From contig NZ_SLWA01000010.1 in NCBI RefSeq assembly GCF_004345565.1, positions 29,053 to 93,052 on the forward strand: a stretch of 64,000 bases of DNA, in the 5' to 3' direction. This DNA comes from Flavobacterium circumlabens. GTDB taxonomy: Bacteria; Bacteroidota; Bacteroidia; Flavobacteriales; Flavobacteriaceae. The translations under genes and the position numbers were made by a program. Positions 18,736 to 25,418 of this stretch are shown here, one piece after another. The notes below the pieces were generated by a model, which was not told the origin of the DNA, searched no databases, and saw only the letters and a list, made by a program, of their open reading frames with translations. Within the stretch, counting starts at the first letter, position 1; each line of letters starts with the position of its first letter.

Positions 18736-19413
18736 ATGGAAAATTATTTAAAAAAAACAGAACAGTTTATTTCTGAATTAAAAGAGAATCCGAACATTTC
18801 CGATGTAACTTTTGAAAAAGGAATTGGAATCAAAGAAGAAGATTTTACCGATTATTCGGAAGAATTTTCACTTGTAATCTCTGAAGAAGTCAAAAAATTC
18901 TATTCAGAATTTGACGGTCTTAAATTAGAATGGAAATACAATCCTGTCAAACAAAAATCACTGGAAGGATATGTTAACATACTCCCTTTTTATAAAATGG
19001 TCCTGGGAAATAATGATAATTTATGGGAAAATGAAATATGGGGAAAGCAAACTCCAGATAAGGATGTTGCATTTTATAAAAATCTGAAAATATTTGATTA
19101 TTTCGAAAAAGATAATGTTCATTGCGTTTGCCTTGAAGTATCCGGTAAAACAATAACACCCAACTTATGGATTTTCAGAGAAGGTTACGAACCTGTTCCT
19201 ATGAAGATCAATATAACAGAATACATTGAAAAATTAATTTACACAAAAGGTTTTTGGGGTTGGCAATACCTGTTTACGAATATAAATCTTTCTTTAGATA
19301 AACACGAAGGACTTCTGGCAGGTATTAAAGAATCAATAGAATCATGGTCAGAATTATTTTCTCCTGAAATCCTGACTAAAATTAAGAAGGATCTTGATCA
19401 TATAATTAATTGA
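18736..19413 (+). CDS. SUKH (SMI1/KNR4-like) immunity protein
   Basis: 225 residues, soluble and acidic. Residues 42-66 (SEEFSLVISEEVKKFYSEF then DGLKLEW) match the opening helix and strand of the SMI1/KNR4 (SUKH) superfamily, followed by VNILPFYKMV. SUKH proteins are the commonest immunity proteins of bacterial polymorphic toxins, especially nucleases; they bind and block the toxin in the cytoplasm. The gene starts five bases after the stop of the second cargo gene and shares the AT-rich composition of that gene's 3' end, so toxin tip and immunity gene probably moved together. Family assignment is from motif pattern; the pairing with the upstream toxin is inferred from position. Confidence 0.72.
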   Translation: MENYLKKTEQFISELKENPNISDVTFEKGIGIKEEDFTDYSEEFSLVISEEVKKFYSEFDGLKLEWKYNPVKQKSLEGYVNILPFYKMVLGNNDNLWENEIWGKQTPDKDVAFYKNLKIFDYFEKDNVHCVCLEVSGKTITPNLWIFREGYEPVPMKINITEYIEKLIYTKGFWGWQYLFTNINLSLDKHEGLLAGIKESIESWSELFSPEILTKIKKDLDHIIN

Positions 19414-19435
19414 TATAATTCAAAAAACTTTAGTC

Positions 19436-20257
19436 ATGCAAAAAACATTCTACCAAAAAGAACTGCTTATTAAAGCCACTCAACAAAGAAAAGGGCTAAA
19501 TAATAACAAAAAAGACATTGAAAAAATTCAGTCCTGGCTTAATTTATTTGCCACTCAAAACCCAAACGCAGGAACTGCAACGGGTATCGACGGCGATTTT
19601 GGACCGGCCACAGAAAAAGCCGTACTGAATTTTCAAAAATTCAACGGCCTGTCCCAAACAGGAACTGTAGATCAAAAAGTATTCGATGTATTGGCAGCTC
19701 CTCTTAAGAAAGCTTTCGAAGACCCCATACCTGGCAATAATTTGAGAGATTTGATTGTGAATACAGCCAAAAGCCATCTTAAAAATCACCCTTTCGAACT
19801 GGTAATCAACAATCAAAGTAATAGCGGACCTTGGGTACGAAGTTACATGGACAATCACGAAGGAACAGACTGGTTTTGGTGCATGGGATTTGTTCAGGCC
19901 ATCATTGACCAGGCGGCTTCTGTTCAGGGAAAAAACTTCAAAACGCTGATGCCGTTAACCTACAGCTGTGATACAGTTGGCGTAACCGGTATTCAGAAAA
20001 AACTATTGACCCGCTTTCAAACGGCACGAACCAATCCGGCTTTGATAAAACCGGCAGATGTATTTCTGATTCAGAAAACAACAAACGACTGGTTTCATAC
20101 CGGAATTGTAACTGCTGTTCATGGAGATCTGATTGAGACTATTGAAGGCAATACCAATTCTGATGGTTCTCATAACGGAAACGCGGTCATGAACAGAATC
20201 AGGAATTATAAACAATCCAAAATAGATTTTTTTTCAATTGAATCCTTAGTAGTATAA
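19436..20257 (+). CDS. Peptidoglycan-binding and NlpC/P60-like hydrolase of eCIS locus
   Basis: 273 residues without a signal peptide. Residues 22-90 form a PG_binding_1 domain: helix KKDIEKIQSWLNL, then GIDGDFGPATEKAVLNFQKFNGL. The C-terminal domain has a papain-like (CHAP/NlpC-type) layout, with WFWCMGF (Cys149) and DWFHTGIVTA (His221) followed by EGNTNSDGS. Such enzymes cut peptidoglycan amide bonds. Lacking a secretion signal, it would act after cell lysis, as part of the particle, or with help from a holin. The gene lies between the SUKH gene and the AAA+ ATPase gene (1 base apart), so it is part of the eCIS operon. It could be a release endolysin, a baseplate lysozyme equivalent or a third cargo; the sequence does not decide. 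Confidence 0.72.
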   Translation: MQKTFYQKELLIKATQQRKGLNNNKKDIEKIQSWLNLFATQNPNAGTATGIDGDFGPATEKAVLNFQKFNGLSQTGTVDQKVFDVLAAPLKKAFEDPIPGNNLRDLIVNTAKSHLKNHPFELVINNQSNSGPWVRSYMDNHEGTDWFWCMGFVQAIIDQAASVQGKNFKTLMPLTYSCDTVGVTGIQKKLLTRFQTARTNPALIKPADVFLIQKTTNDWFHTGIVTAVHGDLIETIEGNTNSDGSHNGNAVMNRIRNYKQSKIDFFSIESLVV

Positions 20258-20258
20258 A

Positions 20259-21563
20259 ATGGAAAATGTATTCACTTACTTAAAAAACCAATTCGCATTT
20301 CAGCTGGACACCCTTTTTCAGGTCGAAAACCCAATGGAAAAACCGGTTTTGAATCAAATCGATTCAACCGGATTTATCAACGAGTTCATCATTGAAAACA
20401 GTCTGACTGAAATCGATATTCTTTTATTGGGACTGGCGCTTGCTCCGCATGTAAAACCGGATTTCCTGAGTTCGGTTATTGCCGAATATTTACCCAATGG
20501 CGGCGAATTGCCTGAATTTGGCGGCATCAAAACGAAAAACCACCGTGGCATTTTACCAACTGGTGAAACGGCTCAGTTTTTAGTTGGCGGAAATGATCTG
20601 GACAACCGAATTCTGTTCTATAATTACCTGCACAATCAGTCCTTTCTTTACCATAAAGGAATCATCAAAATAGATTCCGTTCCGAATGGCGAGCCGAAAC
20701 TGAGCGGTCTGCTGATTTTAGAAGACGAATACATCGAAAAATTCATCACCGGAAAAATTTTAAAACCGCAGCTCAGCAGTGTCTTTCCGGCACAATTGAT
20801 AGAAACTTCACTGGAATGGGACGATTTGGTGCTCAATACTACTACGCTAAATAACATCAGGGAAATCGAAACCTGGCTCAAATTCAACGAGATTCTGCTT
20901 CACGAATGGGACATGAAAGCCAAGATAAAACCGGGTTTCAGAGTCATGTTTTACGGCGCACCCGGAACCGGAAAAACGCTTACGGCTTCACTTCTGGGAA
21001 AATATACCAAAAGAGACGTGTACCGAATTGATTTGTCTATGGTGATTTCGAAATACATCGGGGAAACCGAGAAAAACCTTTCTTCTCTTTTTGACAAAGC
21101 GGCTGACAAAGACTGGATTCTCTTTTTTGATGAAGCCGATGCCGTTTTCGGAAAAAGAACCAACGTCAGGGACGCACACGATAAATACGCCAATCAGGAA
21201 GTTTCGTATTTGCTGCAGCGTATCGAAAATCATCCCGGACTGGTTATTCTGGCTTCTAATTTTAAAACGAATATTGATACGGCTTTCACCCGAAGATTTC
21301 AGTCTATCATTGAGTTTGAAGTGCCTTCGTCTGGAGAACGTTTACAGCTTTGGGAGAACAACCTGCCTAAAGGAATTAAAATTGCTGAAGACGTCAATCT
21401 TAACGAGCTTTCAAAAAAATACGACATTACCGGTGCAAATATTGTCAACATCATTCAATACGCCTGCCTGCGAACATTAGAAGACGAAAACGAAAGCATT
21501 AATCTCCATCACCTTATTCAGGGCATTAAAAAGGAATATGCGAAAGAAGGAAAAATGATGTGA
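20259..21563 (+). CDS. eCIS AAA+ ATPase (Afp15-type)
   Basis: 434 residues. The C-terminal half is a classical AAA+ domain: Walker A GAPGTGKT (233-240), Walker B ILFFDEADA (287-295), an NFKTNIDTAFTRRF sensor/arginine-finger stretch and a helical lid. The N-terminal ~220 residues are a family-specific helical domain. An ATPase of this type is a core eCIS gene (Afp15/PVC15), where it is needed for particle assembly or cargo loading. It follows the hydrolase gene with one base between and is the last gene of the block; a palindromic repeat and a convergent operon come next. The family call is solid; the exact role in this particle is inferred from relatives. Confidence 0.9.
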   Translation: MENVFTYLKNQFAFQLDTLFQVENPMEKPVLNQIDSTGFINEFIIENSLTEIDILLLGLALAPHVKPDFLSSVIAEYLPNGGELPEFGGIKTKNHRGILPTGETAQFLVGGNDLDNRILFYNYLHNQSFLYHKGIIKIDSVPNGEPKLSGLLILEDEYIEKFITGKILKPQLSSVFPAQLIETSLEWDDLVLNTTTLNNIREIETWLKFNEILLHEWDMKAKIKPGFRVMFYGAPGTGKTLTASLLGKYTKRDVYRIDLSMVISKYIGETEKNLSSLFDKAADKDWILFFDEADAVFGKRTNVRDAHDKYANQEVSYLLQRIENHPGLVILASNFKTNIDTAFTRRFQSIIEFEVPSSGERLQLWENNLPKGIKIAEDVNLNELSKKYDITGANIVNIIQYACLRTLEDENESINLHHLIQGIKKEYAKEGKMM

Positions 21564-21592
21564 GCAGGGCTGCTATGTTTTGGTTTACCGAC

Positions 21593-21720
21593 ATTGTCAC
21601 TTCGACGTAAAGAGACCCGATAGCGAACAGACGAAGTAAATCGCACTAGAAACTCCGTAACTAAAGTCGCCAATCTTTGTAGAATTACGAATGTGATTTC
21701 TCCTTCGTCGAAATGACAAA
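21593..21720. repeat. GTCATTTCGACG palindromic element, copy 1
   Basis: Left arm TTGTCACTTCGACG at 21594 and right arm CGTCGAAATGACAA near 21707-21720 are imperfect inverted repeats about 100 bases apart; the right arm includes GATTTCTCCTTCGTCG. The same words recur at 63833-63939 and from 63970. It fills the gap between the convergent AAA+ ATPase and histidine kinase genes. Confidence 0.75.
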
Positions 21721-21743
21721 CTGTATGGGATTGATCCACAAAA

Positions 21744-23072
21744 TTATTCCTCAATCAGACAAATCACGAAAGTTGTTTTATCCTCGTGATTTCTAAAATC
21801 AAGATAACCGCCATGCGCTTCAATGATACTTTTGGAAAGCGTCAAGCCAATTCCGGCACCTTCTTTTCGGGTTGTGAAAAACGGAAGGAATATTTTATTT
21901 TCGATCTCAGGATCAATTCCGTTTCCGTTATCGGTAATTTTTATAAAAACCCTGTTTTCCTTGACTTCAGCAGCAATTGTAATTTGTTTGTCTTCCCGGT
22001 CTTCCAAAGCGTGCATGGAATTGGTTAAAAGATTGATCAGCACCTGCTCGATTTGCTGATGGTCGACCAGAAGCAAATGATTAAATAAAATGGTATTAAG
22101 GACTTTTATCTGTTTGTTTTTGAATAACGGATTCATGACCTGAAAACAGTTCTCAATGAGTTTCCCCAGTTCTATTTTTTCTTTTTTGGGTGAAGGCAAC
22201 ATGGCTAATTTCCGGTACCCTTCTACAAATTTCTGCAGGAGATCACTTCGCCTCAGCATCGTTCCGACACCTTCTTTGATGTCTTCCAGATCATCGGATG
22301 AAATCGAATCCTGTTCGACCAGTTCCTGCAGGTTTTGGGAAATCGAACGAATGGGCGTGATAGAATTTAAAAGCTCATGCGAAATTACTTTCATCAAATT
22401 GACCCAGGCTTCTTTTTCTTTTTTCTCGACTACATTCTGAATGGAATCCAGCAAAACGATGAAATAATCCAATTCGCAGATTTCTGTTCTCGAAGTCTGC
22501 ATGACGAATGTCTGCGCATTTCGCTCATTGACACGGATTTCTAATGACGTTTTGATTTCCTGAAAATCCTGTTCCTCGATGACTTCACATAAAGACGGCA
22601 GCTGACTTTTAAGCAATTTCCATTTGGAAACTTTTGGCACATCAAAATGTTTCGAGAAATAATCGTTCATCAAAAAAACATTCCATTCGTTGTCTTCTTT
22701 TCTCAGAATAATAATTCCGGTCTCAATATTGTTTAAAATCGACGTATAAATAATATCTCGCGAAACCTGTTCGTTTTGTTTACTCTTTAAAATAGCATAG
22801 AGTTTAAAAAGATCATTCTGATTCGATTGATACCGGGAAAAATCCGAGGTGAAATCATTTTGTATGATTGAAGAAATGGTTTTGTCGTACACCATAATAA
22901 GGCTCTTTACATAAAAATACAATTCAATGAGCAGAAAGAGAACAATCAGAAAACCAAAAACAGGCGCAAAAACAAATTTGATTTTGTGCAGGTACAGCGA
23001 AAATTCAATCCCCGTCAGAATCAAAAGCAGTCTCAGGAAAATAAGGTTGTATGTTTTTAACGATTTAAGCAT
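21744..23072 (-). CDS. Sensor histidine kinase partner of sigma-54 regulator
   Basis: 442 residues. Two hydrophobic helices (about 8-28 and 33-55) anchor it in the inner membrane with almost no periplasmic loop, so it may sense membrane or cytoplasmic signals. A PAS-like segment (about 105-210) follows. The phosphoacceptor box is SHELLNSITP (His232), and the ATPase domain shows LLTNSMHALED, DNGNGIDPEI and GAGIGLTLSKSIIEAHGG. Its partner is the NtrC-type regulator gene that ends one base upstream in the same operon. The pair lies divergent from an ABC exporter operon which it probably controls, perhaps in response to envelope stress or a toxic compound (inference). Confidence 0.88.
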   Translation of the reverse strand: MLKSLKTYNLIFLRLLLILTGIEFSLYLHKIKFVFAPVFGFLIVLFLLIELYFYVKSLIMVYDKTISSIIQNDFTSDFSRYQSNQNDLFKLYAILKSKQNEQVSRDIIYTSILNNIETGIIILRKEDNEWNVFLMNDYFSKHFDVPKVSKWKLLKSQLPSLCEVIEEQDFQEIKTSLEIRVNERNAQTFVMQTSRTEICELDYFIVLLDSIQNVVEKKEKEAWVNLMKVISHELLNSITPIRSISQNLQELVEQDSISSDDLEDIKEGVGTMLRRSDLLQKFVEGYRKLAMLPSPKKEKIELGKLIENCFQVMNPLFKNKQIKVLNTILFNHLLLVDHQQIEQVLINLLTNSMHALEDREDKQITIAAEVKENRVFIKITDNGNGIDPEIENKIFLPFFTTRKEGAGIGLTLSKSIIEAHGGYLDFRNHEDKTTFVICLIEE

Positions 23073-23073
23073 A

Positions 23074-24423
23074 TTAGTTCGTGCTGATGTTATATTTTTC
23101 TAAACGGCGGTACAGCGAACCTCGTGACAATCCCAGTTCTTCGGCCGTTTTACTGATATTGTTGTTGTTTTTTAGTAAGGCTCTTTCAACAGTTGCTTTC
23201 TCAACCGTAGAAAGCTGAATATCATCCGGATTGTCTTCATATTCCGTGATCTGCTCCAGATCTAAATCTGCAATTGTAATGATATTGTTTTCACAGAGAA
23301 TAACCGCCCGCTCTATTTTGTTTTCCATTTCACGGATGTTTCCGTTCCATGCGTGTTTTTCAATTTGTTCCGGCACTTTAGGATCAAAAGTGATTTCGTC
23401 CCTTCCGTATTTTTCGATCATTTTTTCAAGAAGATAGGCTGCCAGTGGAATTTTGTCTTCATTCCGCTCGCGCAAAGGAGGCAGTACAATTTCCATCGTA
23501 TTGATGCGATAATACAAATCTTCCCTGAAATTTTTATCTGCCACTTCCAGTTTCAGGTTTAAATTGGTTGCGGTGATAATCCTTACATTCAAAGGCCTTG
23601 GTTTTGATTCGCCCAGTCTGGTCACCATTTTACTTTGAATCACCTGCAGCAGTTTCGATTGCAGATGCAGTGGCACATTTCCGATTTCATCTAAAAAAAT
23701 AGTTCCGTTCTGCGCCATTTCAAAACGTCCCGGAGTATCGATTTTGGCGTCTGTAAAAGCACCTTTGGCATAACCGAACAATTCGCTTTCGAAAATATTG
23801 GCATTCAAAGAACCTAAATCAACTGCGATAAAAGGCTGGTTTTTTCGTTCTGACTGGCTGTAAATATGATGGGCCAGTACAAATTTTCCCGTTCCGTTTT
23901 CACCCAGTATTAAAACGTTGGCATCGGTTTTGGCTACTTTGTCTGCCAGTGAATAGGCTTTTTTTATAATAGGCGAATGGCCTGTAAAAAACTCATCCTT
24001 AATTTCAGTATTCCTGTCTTTTTTCTGTTCTTTACGACTTTTATCAACGGCTTGTTTGACCGATTCCAGCAATTTTATATTTTCCCAGGGTTTTAGAATA
24101 TAATCAAACGCACCGTTTTTCAGGCCTTCAACGGCAGTTTCGACTTTTCCGAAAGCGGTCATTAAAATAACAACGGTTTTTGGAGAAAGGGTTTTTATTT
24201 CCTTCAATAGATATAAACCTTCTTTGCCGTCCTCAAAACCAATCCTGTAATTCATGTCAAGCAAAACAACATCAATAGTATTTTTGGCCAGTAATTCGAC
24301 GATGTTTTTGGGATTATTGAGCGTATAAATGGTCTCAAAATACTTTTTCAGATACAATTTCGACGCAAAAAGGATGTCTTCCTGATCGTCTATAATTAAT
24401 ATTGAAGCATTGGTCTTTTTCAT
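23074..24423 (-). CDS. Sigma-54-dependent response regulator (NtrC family)
   Basis: 449 residues from the ATG at 24423. A longer frame begins at 24480, but its first 19 codons contain the TGTCCA operator-like repeats, and homologous receivers start at KKTNASILIIDDQED. Domains: receiver with phospho-Asp in VVLLDMNYR (Asp56), AAA+ domain with Walker A GENGTGKF, and a Fis-type HTH at the C-terminus (NNISKTAEELGLSRGSLYRRLEKY). The sigma-54 contact loop reads GAFTDA instead of canonical GAFTGA; related Bacteroidota regulators carry this variant too. It forms an operon with the downstream kinase gene and probably activates the divergent ABC operon from a candidate enhancer just upstream of its own start. 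Confidence 0.9.
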   Translation of the reverse strand: MKKTNASILIIDDQEDILFASKLYLKKYFETIYTLNNPKNIVELLAKNTIDVVLLDMNYRIGFEDGKEGLYLLKEIKTLSPKTVVILMTAFGKVETAVEGLKNGAFDYILKPWENIKLLESVKQAVDKSRKEQKKDRNTEIKDEFFTGHSPIIKKAYSLADKVAKTDANVLILGENGTGKFVLAHHIYSQSERKNQPFIAVDLGSLNANIFESELFGYAKGAFTDAKIDTPGRFEMAQNGTIFLDEIGNVPLHLQSKLLQVIQSKMVTRLGESKPRPLNVRIITATNLNLKLEVADKNFREDLYYRINTMEIVLPPLRERNEDKIPLAAYLLEKMIEKYGRDEITFDPKVPEQIEKHAWNGNIREMENKIERAVILCENNIITIADLDLEQITEYEDNPDDIQLSTVEKATVERALLKNNNNISKTAEELGLSRGSLYRRLEKYNISTN

Positions 24424-24435
24424 TTTTGTTCGGTT

Positions 24436-24463
24436 TTGGACGAAAGGTGTCCAATTATGGACA
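24436..24463. promoter_or_regulatory. Candidate enhancer for NtrC-type regulator
   Basis: Three half-sites of one word lie close together: TTGGAC (24436-24441), TGTCCA (24448-24453) and TGGACA (24458-24463). TGTCCA-ATTA-TGGACA is a perfect interrupted palindrome. The site lies 13-40 bases upstream of the regulator start and about 65-90 bases upstream of a sigma-54-like promoter for the ABC operon, a normal enhancer distance. Binding by the adjacent regulator is inferred. Confidence 0.55.
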
Positions 24464-24524
24464 GTGGCTCTTTTTTTCAAATACTAAGATTTTAAAAATA
24501 AGGCAGTTATAATGTTTAATTTTT

Positions 24525-24539
24525 TGGCACGGAAATCAC
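24525..24539 (+). promoter_or_regulatory. Candidate sigma-54 promoter of ABC operon
   Basis: TGGCACGGAAATCAC matches the -24 half of the TGGCACG-N4-TTGC consensus exactly; the -12 half is TCAC, keeping the first T and last C. A transcript would start near 24551, some 150 bases before the ATPase gene. It points at the ABC operon divergent from a sigma-54 regulator. Confidence 0.5.
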
Positions 24540-24700
24540 ATTAGTCCTGATAAATCATTCATTATTAACCCCTTTCAAAAGTAAAAATAACAAAATAAAT
24601 AGCTTTAAAAAATGGTTAATTATCTTAATTTTCAGACATGGTTCTTTTACTTCGAAAACTAAGATTATTACGAAATCAATCCAATCAAAAAACAGCAATT

Positions 24701-25414
24701 ATGATCACTATTAAAAAACTTTCCAAAATTTTCAGAACAGAAGAAATCGAAACCAACGCATTAGCAGAAATTTCATTAACGATTAATCAGGGTGATTTTG
24801 TTTCAATTATGGGTCCGTCCGGAAGCGGAAAATCCACTTTATTAAATATTGTCGGATTATTGGACAGCGCTTCAGCTGGCAGTTATTTGTTGCTTGGCCG
24901 GGAAATGATTGGATTAAAGGAGAAATTGAAATCGAAAGCCAGAAAAGAGAACATTGGATTTATTTTTCAGAATTTCAATTTAATTGATGAATTATCGGTT
25001 TATGACAATATCGAATTGCCACTGATTTACAATAATGTTCCTTCTTCGGAAAGAAAAACAAAAGTGCATGAAATTGCGACGAAATTAAATATTGCGCACC
25101 GGCTGAAACATTATCCGCAGCAACTTTCCGGAGGACAACAACAGCGTGTCGCGGTGGCCAGAGCCCTGATCAATGATCCGAAAATAATTCTTGCCGATGA
25201 ACCTACGGGAAACCTGGACAGTAAAAACGGAAACGAAGTAATGGAATTACTAACGAATCTGCATACCAACGGCGCTACGATTTTGATGGTAACGCACTCT
25301 GACTATGATGCTTCTTTTTCTCAAAAAACAATTTTAATGAAAGACGGAATTATTCTTTCTGAAAAACTGAATCATAGAAATGTAGATGTTTTGGTAACCA
25401 ATTCTAACCACTAG
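24701..25414 (+). CDS. ABC transporter ATPase (MacB/LolD type)
   Basis: 238 residues from the ATG at 24701, where the family's conserved start (MITIKKLSKIFRTEE) begins; an upstream in-frame ATG at 24638 would add 21 unrelated residues. Walker A GPSGSGKS (38-45), Q-loop QNFNLIDELSVYDNIELP, signature LSGGQQQRVAVARAL, Walker B ILADEPTGNLD and switch His in MVTHS are all present, so it should be active. The family powers mechanotransmission exporters that act on periplasmic substrates without moving them through the membrane helices. It is followed after four bases by two FtsX-type permease genes. Confidence 0.93.
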   Translation: MITIKKLSKIFRTEEIETNALAEISLTINQGDFVSIMGPSGSGKSTLLNIVGLLDSASAGSYLLLGREMIGLKEKLKSKARKENIGFIFQNFNLIDELSVYDNIELPLIYNNVPSSERKTKVHEIATKLNIAHRLKHYPQQLSGGQQQRVAVARALINDPKIILADEPTGNLDSKNGNEVMELLTNLHTNGATILMVTHSDYDASFSQKTILMKDGIILSEKLNHRNVDVLVTNSNH

Positions 25415-25418
25415 GATC

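Noticed and set aside
1..21563. Phage origin or type VI secretion system
   Set aside because: DUF4157 cargo, CIS_TMP tape measure and AAA+ ATPase are eCIS features; no capsid, terminase, integrase or TssJLM membrane-complex genes are present in the window.
24424..24480. Earlier ATG for the sigma-54 response regulator
   Set aside because: The added 19 residues overlap the TGTCCA palindromes and precede the normal receiver start.
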